Translations under genes and position numbers: made by a program
Assembly: GCF_000023325.1 (NCBI RefSeq)
Contig: NC_012785.1
Location: forward strand, 372,001 to 436,000
Source: Kosmotoga olearia TBF 19.5.1
GTDB taxonomy: Bacteria; Thermotogota; Thermotogae; Petrotogales; Kosmotogaceae
Direction: 5' to 3'
Length of the DNA: 64,000 bases
In this document: positions 27,284 to 35,721 of the stretch, piece after piece
How the letters are laid out: every line of letters begins with the position of its first letter
Numbering within the stretch: position 1 is the stretch's first letter
Notes under the pieces: generated by a model
Told to the model about the DNA's origin: nothing
What the model saw: the letters and a program-made list of their open reading frames with translations, nothing else
Databases searched by the model: none

Positions 27284-28258
27284 ATGGCTATTAATGTGAT
27301 ACAGCTTGCAAAGGAATTCGCCAAAAAGGATATCGGTATAACTCAGGGTCATCGTCTTTGTCCAGGATGCGGCGCACCTAACACGGCAAAGATGGCCTTG
27401 ATGGTTGCCAAGCACCTCGGGTACGAACCCGTTGTGGGTTTTGCCACAGGTTGTATGGAAGTTTCTACCACAATCTACCCATATTCCGCATGGAGTGTTC
27501 CATACATCCACAACGCTTTTGAAAACGTTGGGGCTACCATAAGCGGTGCTGAGACAGCATATAGAGCACTCAAAAAGAAGGGTAAGCTTCCAACGGATAA
27601 ACCAATAAAGTTCTTCGCTTTTGCAGGAGATGGCGGAACCTACGATATAGGGCTTCAGTCTCTTTCAGGTGCAATTGAAAGAGGTCATGATTTCGTTTAC
27701 ATCCTTTATGACAATGAAGGATATATGAACACTGGAAACCAGAGAAGTGGTTCCACACCTCCTGGAAGCCAAACAACAACGGCGCCCGTTGGAGAAAAAA
27801 TACCCGGAAAGCTGCAGCTCAAAAAGAATATTGTAGAAATTGTTGCGGGGCATGAAAATGTTTACGCCGCCACAGCTGCTATCGGCGAACCCATTGATTA
27901 CATGAACAAGCTCCAGAAAGCCATCGAATTCGACGGGCCCGCTTTTATAGCTGTTATGGCTCCATGTGTCAGATTTTGGAGAATTAAAGAAGATTCTGCT
28001 CCGGCTATCTCAAAACTTGCTGTCGAAACCCTGTACTGGCCGTTGTACGAATACGAAAGAGGAATCTACAGAATAACCAGAAAACCGAGAAATATAAAAC
28101 CGGTAGAAGAATTCCTGAAGGCACAACAGAGGTTCAGAGCCCTTCTCAATCATCCTGATAGAGATAAAATAATCGATATGCTCCAGAATTATGTCACCAA
28201 GAAATGGGAAAGGCTCCTCGCTCTGGAAGAAGCTACAAAGGATAAACCACTTCGTTAA
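27284..28258 (+). CDS. porB: 2-oxoacid (pyruvate):ferredoxin oxidoreductase, beta subunit
   Basis: 324-residue TPP-binding subunit. The N-terminal CPGCGAP holds the cysteines for the proximal 4Fe-4S cluster. The TPP-Mg motif is AFAGDGGTYDIGLQS with the downstream NEGYMNTGNQRSG asparagines. GGGGGTGA precedes the ATG. It closes porCDAB and completes the enzyme that supplies reduced ferredoxin for hydrogenase, linking this operon to the hyd maturation genes near 41 kb. No T-tailed terminator was seen directly after it. Confidence 0.95.
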   Translation: MAINVIQLAKEFAKKDIGITQGHRLCPGCGAPNTAKMALMVAKHLGYEPVVGFATGCMEVSTTIYPYSAWSVPYIHNAFENVGATISGAETAYRALKKKGKLPTDKPIKFFAFAGDGGTYDIGLQSLSGAIERGHDFVYILYDNEGYMNTGNQRSGSTPPGSQTTTAPVGEKIPGKLQLKKNIVEIVAGHENVYAATAAIGEPIDYMNKLQKAIEFDGPAFIAVMAPCVRFWRIKEDSAPAISKLAVETLYWPLYEYERGIYRITRKPRNIKPVEEFLKAQQRFRALLNHPDRDKIIDMLQNYVTKKWERLLALEEATKDKPLR

Positions 28259-28266
28259 AATTAATG

Positions 28267-28295
28267 TTTAAATGGAAAGCTTGCTATGATATAAT
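28267..28295 (+). promoter_or_regulatory. Promoter for the SurA-like gene
   Basis: TTTAAA (28267-28272) and a perfect TATAAT (28290-28295) with a 17-bp spacer. The expected transcription start is near 28302, just before a GC-rich hairpin. A second, weaker pair (TTGGTT 28331-28336, TATAAT 28354-28359, 17-bp spacer) lies closer to the gene. Confidence 0.6.
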
Positions 28296-28305
28296 CCGTA
28301 AAGTC

Positions 28306-28328
28306 AGGGGAGGTTAATCGCCTCCCCT
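28306..28328 (+). promoter_or_regulatory. 5' leader hairpin before the SurA-like gene
   Basis: AGGGGAGG (28306-28313) pairs perfectly with CCTCCCCT (28321-28328) around a 7-nt loop. It has no T run, and it sits at the predicted 5' end of the mRNA. It may protect the transcript from decay or be bound by a protein. The left arm also resembles a ribosome site and could be a decoy. Confidence 0.5.
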
Positions 28329-28385
28329 TGTTGGTTGAGGTTTTGTGAGGAAATATAATGGTGTGTGGAGGGAGTTGAAGAACCA

Positions 28386-30407
28386 ATGCATGAAACAAGA
28401 TGGATGAGAAAAATTCAGGTACCGATCATCTGGACGATCGCTATACTTTTTGCTGCCGGGGTTATCTGGTGGTCAGTGGCAACCTATATGTCCGGTAAAA
28501 GTCGTGAAACTGGAAGCACGACACCCACCAACAGTGCAAGACCCGAGGACGCCTTTGCGTATCTTACCAAAGACGGTACCCCCCTCGAAGATCCTATTTA
28601 CTGGATCTCTTATTCTGAATATGATGATACTGTTAGAGATGTTTTATCCAGTCTAAGTCAACGGAACATACAGCTTGATCCTTATTTCAAAGGTTCGGCT
28701 GGAATGAGCGAGATCGATGTTCGATATATGGTTCTTCTTGATTTAATCGATCAAAAAATACTCATATATTACGCAAAGAAGCACAACATCTATCCAACAG
28801 AAGATGAGATAAACACCAGGGTTGAGGAAATAGTTTCTAAATATACCAGCGATGAAAATTACAAAGCACAAATAGAGCAATATTACGGTTCTGTTGAGGC
28901 TTTCAAGGAAAAGGTCAGAAAAAGTATTTTCCCTTCAGTGTTAAAGGAAAAGGTTCAGAACGATGTCTTGAAAGATGTTGATCAAAAACTAAAGACTTAT
29001 TTTGAGGAAAACAAAGATGAGATAAAGAACAAATACGAACGGGTTGAAGCAAGTCACATACTCTTGACTTCAGAAGCCAGTGCTCTGGAACTAAAAAATG
29101 AGCTTTTAAACGGTGCAATTAATTTTTCAGATGCAGCAAGTGAATTTTCTATCGATAGGAATTCAGCTGTTCTGGGCGGAAGTCTTGGAAGTTTTGGACA
29201 CGGACAGATGGTAAAGGAATTCGAAGATGCTGCTTTCTCAGCAACCCCCGGAGAAATTGTTGGGCCGGTTGAGACTAAATACGGTTTCCATCTGATAAAA
29301 GTTGCAACCAAAACAGTTTTCGATACTTTCGATGAACTTAAGTCAAGCAGCGCTTACGATCAGTTCAAAAATGATTATGAAAGTGACGAATTTAAAAAAT
29401 GGTTTGAGAATTACAAGAATAACGAAAAATTCGGATATGTTATAAACGACGAAGAATTGAAAATCTACAACGAATTTAAAAAAGTCCAGAATGCTGGAAA
29501 TACCGATGAATATCTCAAAAAATTGAGTACCACCATTTTCAACGAAAGTGGTGGAATTTCGGTTGAAGGTAGTTATTTGCCAATTGCAATCTTTGTGCAA
29601 CTTTCAGATGAAAAACTAAACAACCTGAAATATGAACTCAACGACCTTAAAGAAATGAAAAAGTTGAGCGAAACCACACCTGCTACTATTTTGTCCTTGA
29701 GTAATGAAGAGATTGAGAAAAAACTATCAGAACTCAATGACAGCACAGATACGAAGTTGAAAGATCTATACAGCGACGCAAAAAAATTGAAGGAATATCA
29801 ATCTAAGTACGGCGAAGATATAAATTCTGTGAATGAATTACTGGAAACAAAACAAAAGGAATTTGACGAACTGAACAGCAGATTTGCTACAGCCGTGAAG
29901 TTTCTTTACAACATGATGCCCTATTCCTTCGAGGTATTGAACTACATGTATCGTGTCGATTCTGAAAATCCAGAGGTTGTCCTAAGATACAATGAAGGTG
30001 TGTACACTCATAATTTAAAACCATTACTGGATAGTCCAAGCACTTTACAGAGTTATCTTGATTATTACAAACAGCAACTTGGTGATAATGCGAGAATGTT
30101 TCTTATAGACTATCCGCTGCAGAAGATAGAGAGGGATTTGAATACCAAAATTATAAATGCAACCAATGCGGCAACAGATTTGAAGGTTTCAGCCCTTTAC
30201 CTGCTTGTGGATGCTTACGAAAAATTAGCATCCTTGCCGGATCAAAACAACATCCTGGTTGAACTGTACTTGAGAGGTGAAAAACGTTATCTAAACGAGC
30301 TGAAAAAACTTCTCCCAAACGATAATGATGTTGCGTCTAAGCTTGAATTCGTAGAAAAGCAAATTGAAGAACTTCAGCAAGAAACAACCCCACCGGCCAC
30401 TGAGTAA
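28386..30407 (+). CDS. SurA/PpiC-type peptidyl-prolyl isomerase and chaperone
   Basis: 673 residues from ATG 28386; GGAGGGAG lies about 11 nt upstream. One N-terminal membrane anchor (IIWTIAILFAAGVIWWSV) puts the rest outside the membrane. A SurA-like helical region (about 100-210) is followed by a parvulin domain around 220-315 (ASHILLTSEASALELKNELLNGAINFSDAASEFS...GGSLGSFGHGQMVKEFEDAAFSATPGEIVGPVETKYGFHLIKV). The long C-terminal half (about 330-673) is helical and Lys/Glu-rich with no recognised domain, roughly doubling the size relative to common PpiC proteins. A role in folding toga or secreted proteins is inference. Confidence 0.85.
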   Translation: MHETRWMRKIQVPIIWTIAILFAAGVIWWSVATYMSGKSRETGSTTPTNSARPEDAFAYLTKDGTPLEDPIYWISYSEYDDTVRDVLSSLSQRNIQLDPYFKGSAGMSEIDVRYMVLLDLIDQKILIYYAKKHNIYPTEDEINTRVEEIVSKYTSDENYKAQIEQYYGSVEAFKEKVRKSIFPSVLKEKVQNDVLKDVDQKLKTYFEENKDEIKNKYERVEASHILLTSEASALELKNELLNGAINFSDAASEFSIDRNSAVLGGSLGSFGHGQMVKEFEDAAFSATPGEIVGPVETKYGFHLIKVATKTVFDTFDELKSSSAYDQFKNDYESDEFKKWFENYKNNEKFGYVINDEELKIYNEFKKVQNAGNTDEYLKKLSTTIFNESGGISVEGSYLPIAIFVQLSDEKLNNLKYELNDLKEMKKLSETTPATILSLSNEEIEKKLSELNDSTDTKLKDLYSDAKKLKEYQSKYGEDINSVNELLETKQKEFDELNSRFATAVKFLYNMMPYSFEVLNYMYRVDSENPEVVLRYNEGVYTHNLKPLLDSPSTLQSYLDYYKQQLGDNARMFLIDYPLQKIERDLNTKIINATNAATDLKVSALYLLVDAYEKLASLPDQNNILVELYLRGEKRYLNELKKLLPNDNDVASKLEFVEKQIEELQQETTPPATE

Positions 30408-30410
30408 TAA

Positions 30411-30449
30411 AAAATTCGGGGTGGCCTGAAAGCCACCCCGAATTTTTCT
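30411..30449 (+). terminator. Strong terminator after the SurA-like gene
   Basis: A 15-bp perfect stem (30411-30425 with 30432-30446) contains CGGGGTGGC/GCCACCCCG around a 6-nt loop, followed by T residues. On the minus strand the same hairpin lies beyond the tRNA 3' end and can end that transcript too. Confidence 0.92.
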
Positions 30450-30468
30450 AAACGTGCTTTTTGTTTTT

Positions 30469-30544
30469 TGGCTGGGGCGGGAGGATTCGAACCTCCGGAT
30501 GTCAGATCCAAAGTCTGATGCCTTACCAGCTTGGCTACGCCCCA
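30469..30544 (-). tRNA. tRNA-Gln (anticodon TTG)
   Basis: A complete cloverleaf on the minus strand. The 7-bp acceptor stem TGGGGCG/CGCCCCA has the U1-A72 pair usual for glutamine tRNAs, with discriminator G73 and an encoded CCA (30469-30471). The D arm carries AGCCAAGCTGGTAAGGC. The anticodon loop CTTTGGA puts TTG at 30509-30511, and the T arm reads GGAGGTTCGAATCCTCC. It is a single-gene unit, with its own promoter upstream and a shared terminator downstream. Confidence 0.97.
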
Positions 30545-30555
30545 ATGCAAAACTA

Positions 30556-30584
30556 ATTGTAGCATTGCTAAATGATACTGTCAA
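30556..30584 (-). promoter_or_regulatory. Consensus promoter of tRNA-Gln
   Basis: On the minus strand TTGACA (complement of 30579-30584) and TACAAT (complement of 30556-30561) are exactly 17 bp apart, 11 bp before the tRNA 5' end. This is the best sigma-70-type promoter seen in the window. Confidence 0.85.
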
Positions 30585-30617
30585 GAACGCAATAACCTGA
30601 CCATGGGGGTGAATAAA

Positions 30618-32282
30618 TTGGAAAATATCAAAGTTAAAATCAACAAACTCAACACCGAAATTGAGGTGCCGAAGGGAATAGCTTTTTATGAACTCGCCGA
30701 AAGGTTTCAAAAGCACTACGATTCTCCCATAATGGCTGCAAGAATGGAGAACTCCCTTGTTGAGTTGCGAAGAAAGCTAGAAAAAGACGCGGTAATCGAT
30801 TTTATTGATCTTTCCAACATCGATGGTATAAGAATCTACACAAGAGGAATACTTTTCATTCTCTTTATGTCTGTCAGGGAGGTTCTTGGAAAAGTCAAGC
30901 TTTACGTCCACCATTCGCTGGGTTCCGGCCTGGTTTGCGAGGTCGTTGGAAAAAACGTGGGAAAGGAAGAACTTGAGAAAATAGAATCAAAGATGCGAGA
31001 TATCGTTGAACAGGATCTCCCTTTCTCAAAAGAAACCATCGATAAATTTGAAGCCATCGAACTGTTCAAACTAGATCAACAGATGGAAAAATCTTTGTTG
31101 TTCAAGTACAGAAAAAAGAGTACCGTAAACATCTATAAATGTGATAACTACTTTAATTATTTCTACGGTTATATGCCCATGTCCACGGGCTGTCTCAAAC
31201 ACTTTGAACTCTTGCCCTATGGAGAATATTTCATTCTGAACCTTCCCACCCCTTCATCTCCAAACAAAGTTCCAGCGTTTGTTGATCAGCCAAAGCTGGC
31301 CTCAATATTCATGGAGCATGAACACTGGGGGAAAATCTTAAATGTCAAAACTGTTGGAGAACTGAACAAGATAATAGCAAAAGGTCCTGACAGCATAGCT
31401 GAACTGATAAAAATAGCCGAGGTTCTTCACGAGAAGAAAATAGCTTACATTGCTGATAAAATAGTTAATAGAAAAGGAACCCGGTTGATCCTAATCGCTG
31501 GACCTTCAAGTTCAGGAAAAACAACCTTTTCGAAACGTCTAATGATCCATTTGCGCGTTCATGGATTGAGACCCGTTCAGATTTCTCTCGACGATTATTT
31601 CGTTGACAGAGAAAAGACACCGAAAGATGAGAACGGCGAGTATGATTTCGAATCCATATATGCCCTTGATCTGGAGCTATTTAATCAGCAGATGACCGAA
31701 CTGCTCGCGGGTAAAGAGGTCCACCTTTCTCGTTTCAATTTTAAGGAAGGTCGTCGATACTTTAGAGATGAAACCGTGAAAATCGAAGAAGATCAACCGA
31801 TTATTGTAGAAGGCATTCACGGACTCAACGAACTCCTTACAAGTTCCATTCCACGGGAAAAGAAGTTCAAGGTCTATGTCAGTGCTCTAACACAGATGAA
31901 CCTTGATGACATGAACCGAATACCAACAACCGACGTCAGACTTTTAAGGAGAATTGTTCGCGATCACAAATTCCGGGGCCACCCGGCTCAACAAACAATA
32001 CATATGTGGGGTAGTGTGAGAAGAGGAGAGGAGAGAAATATTTTCCCATTCCAGGAAGAAGCTGATGTAATGTTCAACTCAGCACTGGTTTACGAACTAG
32101 CTGTATTGAAAATGTTCGCAGAACCCTTACTCTTAGAAATAGACAACAGCGTCCCTGAATATTCAGAGGTAAAACGCTTGCTGAGATTTATAGATTACTT
32201 TTTACCAATAACCAATCTTGAAGAAATTCCGAGAACTTCCATAATCAGGGAATTCATCGGAGGGAGTTCTTTCAAGTATTAA
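30618..32282 (+). CDS. Uridine kinase-like protein with TGS and ThrRS-like domains
   Basis: About 554 residues. TTG 30618 is preferred because GGGGGTGA (30605-30612) precedes it by about 6 nt. An in-frame ATG at 30603 overlaps that site and has none of its own. The domain order is a TGS-like ubiquitin fold (about 1-60), a ThrRS editing-domain-like segment (HHSLGSGLVCEVVG near 98) and a P-loop uridine/phosphoribulokinase fold with Walker A GPSSSGKTT near 295 and SLDDYFVDREKTPKDENGEYDFES. Such fusions are widespread in Thermotogae and Firmicutes and annotated as nucleoside kinases. The substrate is uncertain, and the tRNA-synthetase-like N-terminus is unexplained. Confidence 0.88.
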   Translation: MENIKVKINKLNTEIEVPKGIAFYELAERFQKHYDSPIMAARMENSLVELRRKLEKDAVIDFIDLSNIDGIRIYTRGILFILFMSVREVLGKVKLYVHHSLGSGLVCEVVGKNVGKEELEKIESKMRDIVEQDLPFSKETIDKFEAIELFKLDQQMEKSLLFKYRKKSTVNIYKCDNYFNYFYGYMPMSTGCLKHFELLPYGEYFILNLPTPSSPNKVPAFVDQPKLASIFMEHEHWGKILNVKTVGELNKIIAKGPDSIAELIKIAEVLHEKKIAYIADKIVNRKGTRLILIAGPSSSGKTTFSKRLMIHLRVHGLRPVQISLDDYFVDREKTPKDENGEYDFESIYALDLELFNQQMTELLAGKEVHLSRFNFKEGRRYFRDETVKIEEDQPIIVEGIHGLNELLTSSIPREKKFKVYVSALTQMNLDDMNRIPTTDVRLLRRIVRDHKFRGHPAQQTIHMWGSVRRGEERNIFPFQEEADVMFNSALVYELAVLKMFAEPLLLEIDNSVPEYSEVKRLLRFIDYFLPITNLEEIPRTSIIREFIGGSSFKY

Positions 32283-32297
32283 AGTGAGGTGGACACG

Positions 32298-32567
32298 GTG
32301 AACGAGAACATCTCAAAAGATGACCTCATCAAACGTCTAAGACGAATAGAAGGGCAAATCAGAGGACTTCAGAGAATGATTGAAGAGGATAGAAATTGCC
32401 CCGATATAATGACTCAGGTGTCCGCTGTGATGTCAGCTCTTTCTAAAGTATCTGAAATGATCGCTAAAGGCTATGCCCATCAATGCCTTATGGAAATAAG
32501 CGAAAAAAAGGATATAGCAGAACTTGATAACTTAATCGAGACTCTTCTGAAGTTCAGGAGGTTATAG
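32298..32567 (+). CDS. CsoR/CstR-family (DUF156) transcriptional regulator
   Basis: 89 residues from GTG 32298, 6 nt after GAGGTG. All-helical DUF156 pattern: LIKRLRRIEGQIRGLQRMIEEDRNCPDIMTQVSAV. Two cysteines, C34 and C63, have the 29-residue spacing of the CsoR copper site. The histidine that lies four residues before the second Cys in CsoR is Tyr59 here. Loss of that His is the pattern of persulfide-sensing CstR proteins, so it may sense sulfane sulfur instead of Cu(I). No copper ATPase or sulfurtransferase lies beside it. It is part of the uridine kinase-like to ctpA run. Confidence 0.85.
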   Translation: MNENISKDDLIKRLRRIEGQIRGLQRMIEEDRNCPDIMTQVSAVMSALSKVSEMIAKGYAHQCLMEISEKKDIAELDNLIETLLKFRRL

Positions 32568-32568
32568 T

Positions 32569-33357
32569 TTGCTTAAATATGGTGATAAGGTTCTAATCTA
32601 TTTAGAAGATGGCTCTGAGTATATAATCACCCTTGAAGAGGGAAAATTTCTGGGAACCCATTTCGGAAATATTTTTCACGAAGATATTGTCGGAAAGGAA
32701 TACGGTGATAGCATAAGCTTACGGAAACACTCAGCGTATATACTTAATATAGGGATTGTCGATCACATATTCTCGCTCAAAAGGAAAACGCAAATCGTTT
32801 ATCCCAAGGATATGGGATTTATCCTTTTGATGCTTGATGTAAAAAATGGTGATCTTGTTGTTGAATGCGGTTCCGGGAGTGGCTCGATGACCTCGGCCCT
32901 TGCAAGAGCTGTAGCACCGGATGGTAGGGTTGTTTCTTACGAAAGAAGGGAGGAGTTTCACAAACTGGCTAAAGAAAACGTTGAATGCTTTGGCCATTCA
33001 GAAAATGTGGTTTTCAAACTCAAAGATATCTCCGAAGGAATAGATGAAAGCAATGTGAATGCGTTTTTTCTCGATGTACCGGAGCCTGTTCCACACCTAA
33101 AAACTGTCAGTAACTCGCTCATTGGTGGAGGTCGGTTTTGTGTTGTCTGTCCAACGGCGAATCAGGTACAGGATGTGCTCAGAGAATTGAGAAGGTTACC
33201 GGTAATAAAAGTGGAGATCTGGGAAACATTCATCAGAAAAATGAAGCTCAATCCGGAGCGTTTTAGACCCGAAGACAGGATGGTAGGCCACACCACATAC
33301 ATGGTTTTTGGAATCAAGGTAAATGAGGGAGGAGTCAGGTATGAAGAGAATCGTTAA
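32569..33357 (+). CDS. trmI: tRNA (adenine-58-N1) methyltransferase TrmI
   Basis: 262 residues with a TTG start right after the csoR-type gene and AGGAGGTTA as ribosome site. An N-terminal small beta domain is followed by a Rossmann methyltransferase with SAM motif VVECGSGSGSMTSALARAV and the catalytic-region DVPEPVPHLK. The C-terminal RPEDRMVGHTTYMVF tail is characteristic of bacterial and archaeal TrmI. It makes m1A58 in the T loop of tRNAs, a modification important for thermostability. It overlaps ctpA by 17 nt. Confidence 0.92.
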   Translation: MLKYGDKVLIYLEDGSEYIITLEEGKFLGTHFGNIFHEDIVGKEYGDSISLRKHSAYILNIGIVDHIFSLKRKTQIVYPKDMGFILLMLDVKNGDLVVECGSGSGSMTSALARAVAPDGRVVSYERREEFHKLAKENVECFGHSENVVFKLKDISEGIDESNVNAFFLDVPEPVPHLKTVSNSLIGGGRFCVVCPTANQVQDVLRELRRLPVIKVEIWETFIRKMKLNPERFRPEDRMVGHTTYMVFGIKVNEGGVRYEENR

Positions 33358-34564
33358 AAGTGTACTTATTGTCGGGATTATTGCTGTTGTTTTTGTTCTC
33401 AGCGCATTTAAAGCGTTGACATACGACGAGATGCTCAACAAATTTCAGCCGGTATTCGAAATCATCTCTTACGTGCAGCATAGTTACTATGACATAGAAA
33501 AGGTTGATTACGATAAGGTTCTTGACGAAACACTCAAAGGGGTAATGAAAGGACTGGATGATCCTTTCGCGTGGTATTTTACACCGGTACAAAAAACCGA
33601 GAACAAGATAGATACAGAGTCCAAATATGGTGGTATAGGTGCCGTTGTCCAATACAATACAAAATACGACGCTCTTGAAGTTGTAGCACCTATGGTTGGG
33701 AGCCCTGCCGAAAGGGTTGGTTTAAAGGTGGGAGACATAATCTTTGAAGTAGATGGCCATAAAGTATCTGAGACAGGATATTACGAATCAGTAAATCTTC
33801 TTCGTGGAAAACCAGGAACAGATGTCACAGTTAAGGTCTATAGAAAAGGCGAAGATGAACCCCTTGTGTTCACGATAACCCGAGCAGAAATCGAAATTAA
33901 AACGGTTAAATATTCAGCGATAGACTACAACAACCATAGAATCGGTTACGTAAGAATAACGCATTTCAGCGAACCCACTTACAATGAGTTTCAGAAAGCG
34001 ATGTTCTCTCTTCTGGAAGCAGATGGACTCATTATCGATCTCAGAAACAACCCGGGTGGTTTGCTTGGAAGCGTTTTGAACATCTCGAGTCTTCTTATCC
34101 CGGAAGGTTTGCCTGTCATAACAATCCGTGATAGAAACGGAGAAGAAAGAATTTACAGATCCTGGGGAAGCAATTTTAGTGATTTTATAAAGGGTAAGCC
34201 TATAGTGGTCCTGGTTAATGGGGGAAGCGCTTCTGCCTCCGAAATACTGACAGGAGCTCTGAAGGATCACAAAATAGCCACCGTTGTTGGTACAAAAACC
34301 TTTGGAAAGGCGGCGGTTCAAACCGTTTATGACCTTTCAAATGGCGGCGAAATATGGCTCCCAACAGCACATTACTTCACCCCCTCGGGTTCCGATATAC
34401 ATTTGAAGGGAATAGAACCTGACATAACTGTGGAGGCTTCTGAAACAAGCACAAATGACGGCAGGGAACTAACGGTATCAAAGGTTCAACTTGACCCTGA
34501 AACCGATGTACAGCTGAAAACCGCCCTCGAAATCATTGCAGACAAACTTGGTGGTGCCGAATAA
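33341..34564 (+). CDS. C-terminal processing peptidase (S41, CtpA/CtpB type)
   Basis: 407 residues from ATG 33341, with GGGAGGAG upstream. A signal anchor (IVKSVLIVGIIAVVFVLSAF) is followed by a helical N-domain, a PDZ domain (about 90-175; GGIGAVVQYN...VGDIIFEVDGHKV) and the S41 core. The catalytic set is visible: S298 in GGSASASEI, K323 in TKTFGKAAVQ and Q327, with the Ser-Lys spacing of 25 seen in CtpB. It cleaves exported proteins in the periplasm-like space. The following genes encode envelope proteins. Confidence 0.94.
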   Translation: MKRIVKSVLIVGIIAVVFVLSAFKALTYDEMLNKFQPVFEIISYVQHSYYDIEKVDYDKVLDETLKGVMKGLDDPFAWYFTPVQKTENKIDTESKYGGIGAVVQYNTKYDALEVVAPMVGSPAERVGLKVGDIIFEVDGHKVSETGYYESVNLLRGKPGTDVTVKVYRKGEDEPLVFTITRAEIEIKTVKYSAIDYNNHRIGYVRITHFSEPTYNEFQKAMFSLLEADGLIIDLRNNPGGLLGSVLNISSLLIPEGLPVITIRDRNGEERIYRSWGSNFSDFIKGKPIVVLVNGGSASASEILTGALKDHKIATVVGTKTFGKAAVQTVYDLSNGGEIWLPTAHYFTPSGSDIHLKGIEPDITVEASETSTNDGRELTVSKVQLDPETDVQLKTALEIIADKLGGAE

Positions 34565-34570
34565 TTTTCT

Positions 34571-35224
34571 ATGCGTCCCCTAGCTTATGTTTTGTTGATA
34601 GGAATTTTTGCAATAACCTTTGGTTCGGTTATTGTAATCACAAGTTCAAAGGCTTTAACGATAAACAATACAATAGAACGCTATCCCGTACCGGTTTTTA
34701 AGGCAAGAAACTTTTTCAAACCGGTTTTTGACGAACTCAAAAAAAAGCTTGAGAGGAATAGAATTCTGGTTTCAGTACTGAAATGGATTGAAGACAGGCA
34801 ATTTGACAAATTGCACCTGCAGATCAGTGATACAACCGTTGAGTTATGCACCCCGGATATAGAGATATACGAAGCTATCATAAACCGTTTAGTAATGGAA
34901 ATCGGGGCCAGAGGCGAAAAAAAACAGGAATACTTGAAGTTCTTTGGGAAGCGATATGTTGAATTTAGCGAAATAAGATTGGGGGCTTTCATCGTTCGAT
35001 ATATTCCCGGGTATATTCCTGTAAATGAAGATGATTTTGATACCGCAGAACTGCCAGAATATTACGTTCTTGAAGACGATAGCCCTGGTAAGATAGTTAT
35101 GTCTGTATTAAAAGGAAAAGCCCCTATTGTTGTATATTCATCTGAGAATGAACTTAAAAATCTTGAAGCCACCCTCCAGAAATACAGTCTGCTGGCTTTA
35201 CCAGCAAAAGACTATCTGAGGTGA
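34571..35224 (+). CDS. Unknown membrane-anchored protein
   Basis: 217 residues with an N-terminal membrane segment (LAYVLLIGIFAITFGSVIVITSS) and a mixed alpha/beta exported domain. No motif or family is recognised. The gene starts 6 nt after ctpA and ends 3 nt before the next gene, so it is surely in the same transcript. The ribosome site is weak, suggesting coupling to ctpA. It could be a partner or adaptor of the protease; that is inference. Confidence 0.7.
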   Translation: MRPLAYVLLIGIFAITFGSVIVITSSKALTINNTIERYPVPVFKARNFFKPVFDELKKKLERNRILVSVLKWIEDRQFDKLHLQISDTTVELCTPDIEIYEAIINRLVMEIGARGEKKQEYLKFFGKRYVEFSEIRLGAFIVRYIPGYIPVNEDDFDTAELPEYYVLEDDSPGKIVMSVLKGKAPIVVYSSENELKNLEATLQKYSLLALPAKDYLR

Positions 35225-35227
35225 ACC

Positions 35228-35716
35228 ATGGAGATATTCTTTGATCTGATTTTCAGGCCCAGACGAGCTATGAAAAAATCCAACATCTATTCTTTGATAA
35301 CATTGCTTTTCATCGTTGGGGTTTTTATCCCATTTCATCTCCAATTTTCAAAGAGATTGTCTTCACTAACCGGTTATGAAATTCTTGGCGTAAAAGCTTT
35401 CATTATCTTTGTCATGATTGTAATCTTCTACGTTTTCGGTACCGCAGGAATTTATTTTATCCTTTTAACCTTTGACGAAAAATTCCGTTATTCGCTGATT
35501 CTGAGCTATTTTCCATACGTTTTTACTCCTATCAGTCTTTTTTTTGGCAACATGGGAAGTTGTTTTTTCCTTGTATTAATCGGATGGTCCTTTTACCTTG
35601 AATATCTCGCTGTTAAACTCAATACAAAAGCCGATATGACGAAATCTCTCATGACAATGCTAATATTTAAAAGCCTCAGGGTGATATCAATCCTCTGGCT
35701 TATTTTTCTGTGGTGA
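35228..35716 (+). CDS. Small polytopic membrane protein, Yip1-like
   Basis: 162 residues with about five hydrophobic helices. It opens with FFDLIFRPRRAMKKSN, which resembles the start of Yip1-domain bacterial proteins (a P/RPR motif before the first helix). The gene begins 3 nt after its neighbour and ends just before the RND gene start, with the two frames touching. The function is unknown. The Yip1 assignment is tentative and rests on the opening motif and helix pattern only. Confidence 0.65.
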   Translation: MEIFFDLIFRPRRAMKKSNIYSLITLLFIVGVFIPFHLQFSKRLSSLTGYEILGVKAFIIFVMIVIFYVFGTAGIYFILLTFDEKFRYSLILSYFPYVFTPISLFFGNMGSCFFLVLIGWSFYLEYLAVKLNTKADMTKSLMTMLIFKSLRVISILWLIFLW

Positions 35717-35721
35717 TCATT

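Noticed and set aside
28306-28328. Terminator of the por operon
   Set aside because: No T tract follows the hairpin, and it lies after a good promoter for the next gene, so it is better seen as a 5' leader hairpin.
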